47,932 nt of DNA from Planctomycetota bacterium (GTDB lineage: Bacteria; Planctomycetota; UBA11346). Of the stretch, positions 28,879 to 38,592 are shown piece by piece (within the stretch, counting starts at the first letter, position 1; the number at the start of each line of letters is the position of its first letter). The notes under the pieces are model-generated. The model was not told the DNA's origin. It searched no databases and saw nothing but the letters and a program-made list of their open reading frames with translations. Made by a program: the position numbers and the translations under genes. The stretch is taken from the NCBI GenBank assembly GCA_013816485.1, contig JACDEI010000040.1, forward strand, positions 1 through 47,932. Direction: 5' to 3'.

Positions 28879-29681
28879 CGTTCGGCGTGGCAACCCGCTA
28901 GGCGCGTTTCCAACCACGCCTCGCCAAACCGTCGCCACCCCCACGCCAGCAAAGCCCCGGCCAGCACCGGCGTGAGTGCTTCGTTGCCGGTCAACACGCC
29001 GTCGATGCTTGCTTGCTCATCCGCCAGCAGCCAACACGCGCTGTGTTCGTGCAGGTCGAGGCGGCTGCTGATGGCCTCGGCCGACAGGTGGGTCTGTGCG
29101 GCATAGACCAGCTCGGGTTGACGCAGCCGGTGATCCTCCACCAGGGCGATGACGCGCAGATCGCTCAGGTCAGCGCGGGTCAGGCCGGCTTCCTCGTGCA
29201 GTTCACGGCGCATCTCCTCAAGCAGGTCGACCTCGATGCCGGTTTCCGGCGGTTCCAGGGTGCCGCCGAACGGATGGACGAAACCTGGATAGAGCGCGAC
29301 CCGTTGTGAGCGTCGACCGAACACCAGCACACCGTCGCTGCTGCGCAGGATGACGCTGGTGCCGAGCGGATCGGCCATGACCTGGCGTCCGGGGTCGTCG
29401 GCCCATTGCGGATGACCGGCATTGGTGCCGATGAAGATGCGGTACGTGGTGCGACTCAGGCGCAGGTGCAGCCCGTCGCCGTCGACGGCGAGGTGTTCCA
29501 GGCGGCAGAGTGGTCCATCGAAGAGGTCCACGCCGCGTTGCGTCTGGGCTGCGGCCCACGTGCGCGCGATCGCGGCGTGTCGCTCGTCATCCAGACGCAG
29601 GCCACTGGCGCCCATCGTGGCGTGCAAGTGCGTCGCAGGCCAGTCTCCCAGCGCGATGATCGACAGGGATGGTGCGGGCAC
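28854..29681 (-). CDS. Nudix hydrolase family protein with N-terminal extension
   Basis: The protein has 275 residues. The Nudix box lies at about 139-167, ending RRELHEEAGL, which fits the REUxEExGU core. The first half of the box is longer than the classical 23-residue pattern, with extra residues between GGTLEPPETG and the catalytic helix. An N-terminal region of about 110 residues (including TTYRIFIGTN) precedes the Nudix fold, as in some eukaryotic-type NDP-sugar Nudix proteins; that comparison is tentative. Substrate is unknown. The start is GTG at 29681 without a clear ribosome-binding site, and M23 at 29615 is an alternative. The 3' end overlaps the convergent regulator gene by 25 bp. 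Confidence 0.8.
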   Translation of the reverse strand: MPAPSLSIIALGDWPATHLHATMGASGLRLDDERHAAIARTWAAAQTQRGVDLFDGPLCRLEHLAVDGDGLHLRLSRTTYRIFIGTNAGHPQWADDPGRQVMADPLGTSVILRSSDGVLVFGRRSQRVALYPGFVHPFGGTLEPPETGIEVDLLEEMRRELHEEAGLTRADLSDLRVIALVEDHRLRQPELVYAAQTHLSAEAISSRLDLHEHSACWLLADEQASIDGVLTGNEALTPVLAGALLAWGWRRFGEAWLETRLAGCHAERQPVARWG

Positions 29682-29761
29682 GTCACGACGGTGGCCGGGC
29701 CCACGGTGCTGGCAAGCGGGTGGTGCATGGACGTCGGCGCACCCGGCGCAGGATGGGCACC

Positions 29762-30988
29762 ATGAACCTCACCGAGTGGTCCGTTGCCATCAAAGCCGCT
29801 GCCGCCCGCATTCACGGGGCGGTCTATCGCACTCCATGTCCCTATTCGCTGTCGCTCAGCCGGCTGTGTGGCGCCGAGATCTTCTGCAAATTTGAGCACC
29901 TGCAGATGACCGGGAGTTTCAAGGAACGCGGCGCGCGCAATCGCCTGGAGCTGATGAGCGCAGAGGAACGCCGACGTGGCGTGATCGCTGCCTCGGCCGG
30001 CAATCACGCTTTGGGTCTGGCCTATCATGGCCAAGCGCTCGGCATTCCGGTGACGGTGGTGATGCCGACCAATGCGCCGCTGGTGAAGATCACCAACTGC
30101 CGGGGTTTCGCTGCCGAGACCATCCTCTTCGGCGAGAGCCTTGACCAGGCGCGTGTCCGTGCGCGTGAACTCGCGGCGCAGCGCGGCTCGATCTATGTCC
30201 ACGGTTTCGACGATCCGGCGATCATCGCCGGTCAGGGTACGGTCGGTATCGAGATCCTCGAGGATGTGCCCAACGTCGATGCCGTGATCGTACCGGTGGG
30301 TGGCGGTGGGCTCATCGCTGGTGTCGGAGCCGCGATCAAGGCGGTCAGACCGGACGTGCGCATCATCGGTGTCGAATCGGAACGCGCGCCGACGCTGCGC
30401 GAGAGTCTCAAACGCTCGGCGGTGACCAGCATCGCCTCGCGTCCGACCCTGGCTGATGGTCTGGCCATCTCGCAGGTGGGCGAAGTCTGTTTCGCCCTGG
30501 CGCGCGAGGTGGTCGACGAGGTGGTGCTGGTGAGCGAGAGCGAGATCGCTTCGTCGGTGCTGCGTCTGCTGGAGTTGGAGAAAACCGTGGTCGAAGGCTC
30601 GGCCGCCGTGACCTTGGCAGCGCTCACCAGCCGTCGCGTCGATTTGACGGGCAAACGCGTGGTGCTGGTGCTCTCGGGCGGCAACATCGATGTCACGGTG
30701 CTGGCGCGCATCATCGAACGTGGCCTGGCGCGTGATGGCCGGCTATGCCGCGTGATCGCCGAGATCAGCGATCGGCCCGGATCGTTGGCGCAGCTCCTGA
30801 CGCTCATCGCCACCACCGGTGCGAGCATCAAGGAGGTCACCCACGATCGCAGCTTCGGTCCGGCCGACGTGGCGATGACTGGCGTGATGGTGGTGGTGGA
30901 GACCCGTGACCGCGCGCACATCGACGAGCTGCGCACGAAACTTCAAGCCGGCGGCATCGCCTGCCGGATCGACGCGCCGACGGAGTAG
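29762..30988 (+). CDS. ilvA: Threonine ammonia-lyase with ACT domain
   Basis: This 408-residue enzyme belongs to the fold-type II PLP family and deaminates threonine to 2-oxobutanoate, the first step towards isoleucine, or acts catabolically. The PLP lysine is K54 in TGSFKERGARN. The substrate loop ASAGNHALGLAYHG and the phosphate-binding VGGGGLIAG follow in the usual order. A single ACT domain occupies about 330-408 (ISDRPGSLAQLL), matching the shorter bacterial form of about 400 residues, so allosteric control by an amino acid is likely. The ATG at 29762 has AGGA about 9 nt upstream; the in-frame extension to 29669 would overlap the divergent Nudix gene. Confidence 0.92.
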   Translation: MNLTEWSVAIKAAAARIHGAVYRTPCPYSLSLSRLCGAEIFCKFEHLQMTGSFKERGARNRLELMSAEERRRGVIAASAGNHALGLAYHGQALGIPVTVVMPTNAPLVKITNCRGFAAETILFGESLDQARVRARELAAQRGSIYVHGFDDPAIIAGQGTVGIEILEDVPNVDAVIVPVGGGGLIAGVGAAIKAVRPDVRIIGVESERAPTLRESLKRSAVTSIASRPTLADGLAISQVGEVCFALAREVVDEVVLVSESEIASSVLRLLELEKTVVEGSAAVTLAALTSRRVDLTGKRVVLVLSGGNIDVTVLARIIERGLARDGRLCRVIAEISDRPGSLAQLLTLIATTGASIKEVTHDRSFGPADVAMTGVMVVVETRDRAHIDELRTKLQAGGIACRIDAPTE

Positions 30989-31034
30989 GTCGAGACGTGG
31001 CACGGGCGTCCGGCCATTGCCGGAAAAGTAAGAC

Positions 31035-31226
31035 GCGTCCCGCAGGGACGCCGTGGTAATAGCCCGGCACTTCAGTGCCGGGAACCATGCGGGTCGACAG
31101 GATAGTCCCGGAGGGACGGCTGAAGTGCTGGTGATTTCAGCCGTCCCTCCGGGACTTGGCGGATTCTTACGGCTATTCCCGGCACTGAAGTGCCGGGCTA
31201 TTTCCATGCTGCCCCTCGGGGGCAGC
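31035..31226. mobile_element. Non-autonomous MITE/REP-type element (ends of the 41 kb transposase element)
   Basis: Five palindromes occur in mirror order: GCGTCCCGCAGGGACGC (31035-31051), a CCCGGCACT/AGTGCCGGG hairpin (31063-31082), GTCCCGGAGGGACGGCTGAA (31105-31124), its exact inverse (31136-31155), a second CCCGGCACT hairpin (31178-31197) and an outer CTGCCCC/GGGGCAG hairpin (31208-31226). The order, spacing words (TGGTAATA on the left, CTATT-CCAT on the right) and most sequences match the flanks of the transposase gene at 41116. Here only 11 nt replace the gene. This element and the terminator at 31285-31313 account for most of the gene-free stretch 30989-31338. Confidence 0.85.
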
Positions 31227-31284
31227 GAGGTCAGCGTTAATTTCAAGCGTTGGCGGGACGCCCGTGCAACGCAGATGAAAACGA

Positions 31285-31313
31285 CGAACCCCACCGGATC
31301 CCGGTGGGGTTCG
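31285..31313 (-). terminator. Rho-independent terminator of the 31339-31941 gene
   Basis: A perfect 13-bp stem (CGAACCCCACCGG pairing with CCGGTGGGGTTCG) closes a 3-nt ATC loop. Read on the minus strand it is followed by TCGTTTTC. It lies 26 bp after the stop codon of the minus-strand gene. Confidence 0.8.
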
Positions 31314-31338
31314 TTGATTCCGGTCACTGCGGACGAGG

Positions 31339-31941
31339 TCAGCCTTCGGCTGGTTTCTCTTCGTTGGCAGCGGCGGCTGGCTCAGCCTCAGCGGCCGGCG
31401 CAGCATCAGTGGTCGGCACAGCCACAGCCTTCTTGGCGAAACGCGGCGGCGGGTTGCCCTTGAGCGTGAACGGCTCGCCTTCCGGCAGCACCACGGCGTT
31501 CTTCTGCGCCGCTTTGATGACCACTTCGATCTCTTCGAAATTGAATCCGGTGCTGAGTTTGAACGCCACACCGATCTTGCCTTCGCCGGTGAGTTCCTGG
31601 TATTTGGTCCACACGATGTGACCGCTCTGGGTCAGCTCGAAGGGGGTGGTCACCCACACATTGAACTTGTGCTCGGCGTTCGCCGCGCTGGAGGCGCAGA
31701 CGAAGTCGCGATGGGTGTCGTGCGTCGCCGTCAGGCCCATGGCCTTGGCGATGTGGTTCAGCGCCGTGCGGGCCGCGTCGGCAGTGTTCTTGCCGCGTTC
31801 CTGCTGGGTGAACGTCATTTCGTAGGTGCCGATGCTGATGCGGCGCAGGGTCTTGGTGGAGGCAGCGTTGATGTTGGGTCCGATGACCACCTTCAATTCG
31901 CGCTCGGGGAAATTGGCGTACGTGACTTTGGTTTCAGGCAT
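31339..31941 (-). CDS. Uncharacterised protein with Ala/Glu-rich tail
   Basis: I do not recognise this 200-residue protein. The first 165 residues look like a compact alternating strand/helix domain (ELKVVIGPNINAA, TYEMTFTQQERGKNT, DAARTALNHIAKAMGL, IGVAFKLSTGFNFEEIEVVI). The last 35 residues are a low-complexity Ala/Pro/Glu tail. There is no signal peptide or membrane helix. The ATG at 31941 lacks a clear Shine-Dalgarno sequence. A strong terminator at 31285-31313 follows, so it is probably a single-gene transcript or the end of one starting just upstream. High ribosomal-type expression is possible given the terminator but is not shown. Confidence 0.7.
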   Translation of the reverse strand: MPETKVTYANFPERELKVVIGPNINAASTKTLRRISIGTYEMTFTQQERGKNTADAARTALNHIAKAMGLTATHDTHRDFVCASSAANAEHKFNVWVTTPFELTQSGHIVWTKYQELTGEGKIGVAFKLSTGFNFEEIEVVIKAAQKNAVVLPEGEPFTLKGNPPPRFAKKAVAVPTTDAAPAAEAEPAAAANEEKPAEG

Positions 31942-31994
31942 GGGCGGGGGTTATAGGAAGCGAGCCAATTGGAACAACCCCCGGAGGAGCGAGG

Positions 31995-32591
31995 TCAGCG
32001 GCGGGTGATCGTAACCACCGTGATGTGCAGCGCCCGTGCGGTTTCCCAGCGCAAGCCACGTTGTGCAGCCAGGTCCGGCAAATGCCCTTCCAGCGTGGTG
32101 CGTGGATCCGACAGCAAGGCGCAGCCGATGTTGGCGAGCGAACCAGCGAGGGTGTCGAACAGGGCGGCGAAGCACTCAGGACGGTAGAGGATGTCGCCGC
32201 CCAGGATCACCTCCCACGGCCCATCCGGCAGTGGTTCGCCCCAGGTGTGGTGGACGGCCGTGGCGCGTGGCGCGAGCTCGTTGCCGGCGATGGTGCGGTG
32301 CAGGAAGTCGACCGCCACCGCGCTGGCGTCAGCGAACAGCACCCGCGTTGCACCGTTGGCATAAGCGCTCAAACCGAGCGTGCCGCGCCCGCAGCCGAGA
32401 TCGGCCACCGTGCGTCCGGCACAACGGGCGACGGTATCCGGCAGCATGGCGAGGGCGGCACCGCAGGGCCATTGGTACAGGCAGGTGACGTCCTCGTGAT
32501 CGTTCGCGAGTTCACGTCGCGGGCCGCCGTCAGGCGCGATGACCCACGACAGATGTGGTGGCCAGGGATGCGCCGGCACATCGCCGCTCAT
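31995..32591 (-). CDS. Class I SAM-dependent methyltransferase
   Basis: This 198-residue protein has a Rossmann methyltransferase core: motif I VADLGCGRGTLGLSAYANG (about 62-80), motif II acidic end VLFADAS and a later EVILGGDILYRPE strand similar to the Methyltransf_16 (lysine methyltransferase-like) group. Its substrate is unknown; a protein lysine is possible by resemblance. The ATG at 32591 lies 5 nt after the moxR stop, so the two are co-transcribed. Confidence 0.8.
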   Translation of the reverse strand: MSGDVPAHPWPPHLSWVIAPDGGPRRELANDHEDVTCLYQWPCGAALAMLPDTVARCAGRTVADLGCGRGTLGLSAYANGATRVLFADASAVAVDFLHRTIAGNELAPRATAVHHTWGEPLPDGPWEVILGGDILYRPECFAALFDTLAGSLANIGCALLSDPRTTLEGHLPDLAAQRGLRWETARALHITVVTITRR

Positions 32592-32596
32592 GTTCG

Positions 32597-33631
<1,035 letters not shown>

Positions 33632-33870
33632 GGGGACTCCTCGAACGTTCGGCGCAGGATTGGTTGGGCACCGGCATTGACAAGGGTGAGACTGAGGATG
33701 TGGCACCGACCCCAGGCTACAGACGGTCGGCCACGGACACTGTGACGGGTTGCCGCTCGCCACCCAGGCCGGTGGCCTGTGGCATTCCCGTGAGAAAAGT
33801 CCGAGCGCTGCGGCTGGACCGCCGCTCACCTGTTTCTAGCATCTGACCATCCTTCTAAGGGGGCATCCTA

Positions 33871-36800
33871 ATGGACGTGCAGGGCTTCCTTGCCGAACTG
33901 CGGCGCCGGTTGCGTCGGGTGCTGCTGCTCGATGGCATCGCCACCTTGCTGGTGGTGCTGCTCGGCGGGCTGGTGGTGGCGGTGGCCCTCGACTGGATTT
34001 GGACCGTGCCTGGAGCCGTACGTCTGCTGTTCCTGGTCGCGCTGGTGGCTGGCATCGCGCTCGCCGTCACGCGTCGGTTGGTGCGTCCGCTGTCGCGTTC
34101 AATGGATGACCGCGCGCTTGCTGGGCTGGCGGAACGTCGGCTGCCGGAACTCGACGGACGGTTGTTGACGCAGGTCGATGGCATCGATCTCGGTGAACAG
34201 GATGCGCGCGTCCTGCATGAACGTCTCGGCGGAGGCACCGTCACTGCGCTGGTACCCGCGCCGGATCTGCCCGGACGCCTACTGCTGGCAGTGGCGGTGC
34301 TGGCCACCGCCATGCTGTTGCTGGTGATGGCACCGCAGACCGCGCAGGACGGACTCCAGCGTCTGCTGCTGCCGTTCGGTGGCACCGAATGGGAGCGCTC
34401 CTCGCGCCTAGCCGGTGAACTCGATGCGTTGGTGGTCGCCGAGGATCAGCCGGCGGTGGTGCGCCTCCGGCGCGAACAGGGTCCGGCGGCGCCGATGCAG
34501 TTGACGTGGAACAACGTCGCGACCCCGGCGCTGAGCGAATCGCGCATGCTCAGCGGCCTGACCGGCCCGTGGTCGCAGGCGCTCAACCTGCCGCCGGGCG
34601 CGTATCGTCTGCGCGCCGAATCCGGCGACGCGCGTCCGTTGGAGCTGCACGTGCTGGTGGTGCGCCGCCCGCAGTTGTCACACGTCGCGGTGACCGTGAC
34701 ACCGCCAGCCTATACCCGTCTGCCGCCGGTCGAACTCCAGACCCTGGGGCTGACTGCGCTGCCCGGCAGTTCGTTGCGTTATCGTGTGGCCTTCGATCTC
34801 GATCAGGGTCGCACGGTGAGTGCGGCCAGCATCGCGTTGGAAGGTGAGGCACTGGTCAGCGAGCGTACCGAACAGGGGCTCTCCGGTTCGTTCACCGTGC
34901 GCAAGGGCGGCACCGTGATGGTCGGCATGGTCGACCAGGACGGCATCGGCCCCAGCCCCGAACCACGTTTCACCTTGACCCTGGGTGAGGATCGCAAGCC
35001 GCTGGTCGCACTCGCCGGTCCGAAGGCGAAGGAGACCGTGACGCCGCGCGCACGTGTCGCCCTGGCGGTCGAGGCGAGCGATGACTACGGCCTTGCTGCG
35101 CTAGCACTGCGCGCACGCACCTTCACCGACGCCGCGCCCGGTGGCGAGCGGCCGAGCGATGAAGCCAAGCCGGCCAAGGAACAGCTCACGCCGTTCGCCG
35201 ACGTCAGCGGCCAAGCCGCCACCACCCGTCAGGGTCTGGTGGTGGTCGCCGATCTGGCCAAGGTAGGTGAACGCATCGTGCTGGTCGGACTGGCCAGCGA
35301 CGCCAATGACGTCACCGGCCCGGGCAAGGGCGAGAGCCAGTCGGTCGAATTGCGGGTGGTGTCGGAGACCGAACTGCGCCAGGAACTCGACCGTCTGCTC
35401 GGCGAAGCGCGTGACCGCATCATCCAGGCGCGCGATGAGCTCGGCCAGGGTCTGGCCAAGCCGGACAAGCTCGCGCTCGCCAGTCGCAGTGCGGCGATGT
35501 CGTCGACCCGCGCCGGCGATCTGCTGGCGCAGGTCGTGCGGCGTTGGAATGAGAACCAGTTGCCGGCCGATCAGGGAGTGCCGGTGGCCAAGGCCGAAGG
35601 CCTGGTCAACCGCGATGCGCTCACCGCCCTGGCACAGGCCACGCGGGGCGAGGAATCGCCCGCGCGTCTCGCCGATCGTCACTTGGCTGATGCCGAACAA
35701 CTGCTCGCCAGCCTGCTCCAGGAAGGCGACCTCACGCGCGTGTTGGCGACGCTGATCGAACGCCAACGCAGCCTGGGCGAGGAGACCCGCACCTTCGTGC
35801 GTGAGCACCTGACCAAGCCGCTCGATGAGGCGGCCAAGGCGCGCCAGACGAACCTCGCGCAACGTCAGCAGGAACTGGCGGACCAGGTGAAGGAGGTCGA
35901 GCGTCGCGTACTGTCGTCGCCCTCGCCGCAGCTCGAACAGGCGCGCGAACTGGTGCGCAGCCAGACGCCCGCCGACCAGTTGCAGCAAGCGGGCAAAGAG
36001 GTCGGTTCGGAAAAGGAGCGCACGCAGGCGGTGCCGCGTCAGGAAGGCGCGCTGAAGACCATGGAAAAACTGCTGGAACAGTTGCGCGGCAACGACGCGG
36101 CCAAGGACTTGGCGAAGCGCGCGGGTGAACTCGCCGCGCGTCAGGAAGGCTTGCAGCAGCGTCTTGAATCCGGCGAGGAGCCGAAGTCGCTCAAGCCCGA
36201 ACAGGATCAGCTCAAAAAGGAGACCGAGCAGTTCCACAAGCAGCTCGACAAGCAGCCCGAGGCGCAGAAGCAGGTCGGCGCCGCCACCCAGTCGCAGGGG
36301 GCCGCCGCGAAAGCAATGCAGCAGGGAGATCGTTCGGCCGCCACGCGTGAGGCATCGGCTGCCGCAGATCAATTGCGCGAAGCGCAGAAGCAGCTCGAAC
36401 CGCAACCGGAGAAACCCAAGGAGGAGGACAAGGACAAACGCTCGCCCGACGTTTTGAAGTTGCTCAAGGAACTGCACAAGCAGCAACTCGCCCTGGTCGC
36501 CGACAGCACCATCGTCCATCAGCGCATCGGCGATGAGATGCTCGACTTCGCTGCCAGTCGCGAGGTGCCCGCGTTCGGCGAACGCGAGTCCGACATCCTG
36601 TTGCGGCTGCGCGAGGAAGGCATGAAAGAGGTCGAGCAGATGCCGATCGCGCTGGTCGCGCTGCAACGTGTCGCCGTCGCGCTCGATCGCACCGCGGCGC
36701 ACCTCAACACGCCGGCACTCGGTGAACGTGGCATGCGCCTGGAGAAAATCGCCCTGCACGAATTGTCGCGCCTGATCGAAATCGTCGAGACCATGCCGCA

Positions 36801-37476
36801 ACCGGAAGAGCAGGAAAAAGGTGGCCAGCCCAATCCTGGCGGCCAGAAGGGCACCCAACCGCCCTTCCCGCCCGCGGCGCAACTCGCCCTGCTGGCTGCT
36901 GCACAGGATGAACTCGCGGTGTTGACCGCGGCCAACCGTCCGGTCGAACTGCCGGTGATGCAGGGTGAGCTGAGGGCGCTGGTCGGTGTGTTGCTAGATG
37001 CCAGCCGCCCTGGGAGCCGCGCAAGCCTGCTGCTCAACCGTGCCGGTCGGGCGATGGGCAGCGCTACCGACCTGCTGGGCAACCAGGATCGCGGCGCCAC
37101 CACCCGCCATGAACAGGCTGCCGCCACCGCCGCGTTGCGTCGGCTGATTGCCGAGGCCAAGGGTCAGAGCAGCTCACCGAGCAGCAGTCCGCAGTCAGAG
37201 AACCAGCAGCAAGGCCAGGGCAAACCACCGCCCGCCGCGGGTCAGCAACCGGGCCAGTCGCAGCCGGGCAATGCCGCCGGGCCGGCGGCGCAGGGGTCGC
37301 AGAACCAGGGTGGTCCCACCACCGGCGTCCTCGTCGGAGGACCGGGTTCCGGCGGACTCATGCACCTGCCGCCGGAACGCCGTGAGCAGTTGCAGCAGGC
37401 ACGTCAGCAGAACCTGCCGCCCGCAGCACTGTCGATCTTCGAACGCTACCTGGAAGTGCTGGAGGACGGTCGATGA
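33871..37476 (+). CDS. Very large membrane-anchored coiled-coil protein (DUF4175-like)
   Basis: This 1201-residue protein has two membrane helices near the start (about 18-42 and 48-67) and a third at about 132-155, then a beta-rich region (about 170-500) and a long Gln/Glu/Lys-rich coiled-coil tract (about 500-860). The tail to about 1165 is rich in Gln, Pro and Gly, and a short conserved-looking end follows (PPERREQLQQARQQNLPPAA). This layout recalls DUF4175/TIGR02302-type proteins and the giant proteins found beside MoxR in Planctomycetes; I cannot assign a function. AAGGGGG stands 7 nt before the ATG at 33871. The stop overlaps the next gene as ATGA, so both are translated together. A cell-envelope role with MoxR is inference. 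Confidence 0.85.
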   Translation: MDVQGFLAELRRRLRRVLLLDGIATLLVVLLGGLVVAVALDWIWTVPGAVRLLFLVALVAGIALAVTRRLVRPLSRSMDDRALAGLAERRLPELDGRLLTQVDGIDLGEQDARVLHERLGGGTVTALVPAPDLPGRLLLAVAVLATAMLLLVMAPQTAQDGLQRLLLPFGGTEWERSSRLAGELDALVVAEDQPAVVRLRREQGPAAPMQLTWNNVATPALSESRMLSGLTGPWSQALNLPPGAYRLRAESGDARPLELHVLVVRRPQLSHVAVTVTPPAYTRLPPVELQTLGLTALPGSSLRYRVAFDLDQGRTVSAASIALEGEALVSERTEQGLSGSFTVRKGGTVMVGMVDQDGIGPSPEPRFTLTLGEDRKPLVALAGPKAKETVTPRARVALAVEASDDYGLAALALRARTFTDAAPGGERPSDEAKPAKEQLTPFADVSGQAATTRQGLVVVADLAKVGERIVLVGLASDANDVTGPGKGESQSVELRVVSETELRQELDRLLGEARDRIIQARDELGQGLAKPDKLALASRSAAMSSTRAGDLLAQVVRRWNENQLPADQGVPVAKAEGLVNRDALTALAQATRGEESPARLADRHLADAEQLLASLLQEGDLTRVLATLIERQRSLGEETRTFVREHLTKPLDEAAKARQTNLAQRQQELADQVKEVERRVLSSPSPQLEQARELVRSQTPADQLQQAGKEVGSEKERTQAVPRQEGALKTMEKLLEQLRGNDAAKDLAKRAGELAARQEGLQQRLESGEEPKSLKPEQDQLKKETEQFHKQLDKQPEAQKQVGAATQSQGAAAKAMQQGDRSAATREASAAADQLREAQKQLEPQPEKPKEEDKDKRSPDVLKLLKELHKQQLALVADSTIVHQRIGDEMLDFAASREVPAFGERESDILLRLREEGMKEVEQMPIALVALQRVAVALDRTAAHLNTPALGERGMRLEKIALHELSRLIEIVETMPQPEEQEKGGQPNPGGQKGTQPPFPPAAQLALLAAAQDELAVLTAANRPVELPVMQGELRALVGVLLDASRPGSRASLLLNRAGRAMGSATDLLGNQDRGATTRHEQAAATAALRRLIAEAKGQSSSPSSSPQSENQQQGQGKPPPAAGQQPGQSQPGNAAGPAAQGSQNQGGPTTGVLVGGPGSGGLMHLPPERREQLQQARQQNLPPAALSIFERYLEVLEDGR

Positions 37477-38510
37477 ATCTGGTACGTCGTCTGCTGGTGT
37501 TGGCCGTGGTGTTGGCGCAGGCGCTGACGCCCTGCGCAGGATATGCTGGCGAGGCTGGCGGTGGCGACATCTCCACGCCCGACAAGGTCGTCGACAAGGG
37601 CATCGCGGCGTTGCTTAAGCTCCAGCAGCCCAACGGCAGCTTCGACGCCGGTGCCGGCATCACCTCGTTGTGCGGCATGGCGCTGCTGTCCGGCGGCCAC
37701 ACGCCGACACGTGGTGCCCATCAGGGTCCAAGCAAACGCGCACTCGATTTCGTGCTCGCTTCGCAGGACAAGGTCAGCGGCTACCTGGGTGCTGATCAGG
37801 GCAACATGTATTCGCACGGTTTCGCCACGCTTTACCTCGCGGAATGTTACGGCATGTCGCCGGAGCCCGGCCTGCGCCGTGCGCTTGAAGCGGCGATCGA
37901 CCTTATCCACCGTTCGCAGAACAGCGAAGGCGGGTGGCGATACCAGCCGGCACCGGTGGACGCAGACATCTCGGTGACCATCTGCCAGGTCATGGCGCTG
38001 CGCGCCGCATTCAACATCGGCGTGGGTTCGGAGGCGAGCCAGAAGTCCATCACCAATGCCATCACCTACGTGCGGCGCTGCGCCAACGGTGACGGCAGCT
38101 TCAGTTACCAGGCGGGCGGTGGTGGTGGCTGGGGCACCAACGGTGCGGAAGGTATTCCGCGCTGTGCCGCCGGCACCATGAGCCTGATCGGTTCGGGCAT
38201 CACCGACCTGTCGGATTCGGTGCTCGGCCCGGCGATGCGTTTCCTGCGCACCCACGTCGGCGACCACCTGCAAGGACGCGGCGACTACTACTGGTACGGC
38301 CAGTACTACGCGGCCCAGGCGCTCTTCCACAGCCCCGAAATCAAGGATTGGGATGCCTACTGGGCCAAGGCGTGGCCGACCATCTCCCGTCTCCAGGAAG
38401 CGGATGGTCTGTGGAGCCGCTCCGACAGCGTCGGTCCCGCGTACAACACTGCGATGGCGCTGATCATCCTGCAAATTCCCAACAACTATCTGCCGATTTT
38501 TCAAAGATAG
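37473..38510 (+). CDS. Secreted prenyltransferase/squalene-cyclase-repeat protein
   Basis: This 345-residue protein has a signal peptide (MNLVRRLLVLAVVLAQALT, cleavage probably near AGYAG-EA). The mature part consists of alpha-alpha toroid repeats of the prenyltransferase/squalene oxidase type: LQQPNGSFDAGAG, SQNSEGGWRYQ, CANGDGSFSYQ and LQEADGLWSR. The DxDD acid motif of true squalene-hopene cyclases is not seen, and the length is half that of a cyclase, so a binding or structural role is more likely than cyclisation. The ATG overlaps the stop of the 1201-residue gene (ATGA). Such proteins recur beside MoxR modules in Planctomycetes (established co-occurrence from memory, not checked). Confidence 0.87.
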   Translation: MNLVRRLLVLAVVLAQALTPCAGYAGEAGGGDISTPDKVVDKGIAALLKLQQPNGSFDAGAGITSLCGMALLSGGHTPTRGAHQGPSKRALDFVLASQDKVSGYLGADQGNMYSHGFATLYLAECYGMSPEPGLRRALEAAIDLIHRSQNSEGGWRYQPAPVDADISVTICQVMALRAAFNIGVGSEASQKSITNAITYVRRCANGDGSFSYQAGGGGGWGTNGAEGIPRCAAGTMSLIGSGITDLSDSVLGPAMRFLRTHVGDHLQGRGDYYWYGQYYAAQALFHSPEIKDWDAYWAKAWPTISRLQEADGLWSRSDSVGPAYNTAMALIILQIPNNYLPIFQR

Positions 38511-38529
38511 AATTGCCACGGTACGGATG

Positions 38530-38550
38530 TCCGGGGTCCGGGGTCCGGGG
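38530..38550. repeat. 7-bp tandem repeat TCCGGGG x3
   Basis: Three exact head-to-tail copies of TCCGGGG follow the end of the prenyltransferase-repeat gene. The same heptamer, in the phase GGGGTCC, is repeated at 47788-47807 just upstream of the bpt start. The repeat lies 43 bp before the probable dus start. Confidence 0.85.
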
Positions 38551-38592
38551 TCTTGTGGTTCGGCGTTCAGCACGGACCCTTCCGCCCCGTCG

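Noticed and set aside
31035..31226. CRISPR or riboswitch reading of the palindrome cluster
   Set aside because: Repeats are in mirror, not direct, order with no regular spacers, and the block lies after a stop codon, not in a 5' leader. The match to the tnpA flanks explains it better.
33632..33870. Sigma-70-type promoter TGGACC-16-TAGCAT before the 1201-residue gene
   Set aside because: Both hexamers match the consensus poorly and the organism's promoter consensus is unknown, so it is not listed as a feature.
35101..36882. 593-residue minus-strand frame opposite the 1201-residue gene
   Set aside because: The Leu/Arg/Gln-rich sequence mirrors the coiled-coil codons on the other strand, and the plus gene has a good start and is coupled to the next gene.
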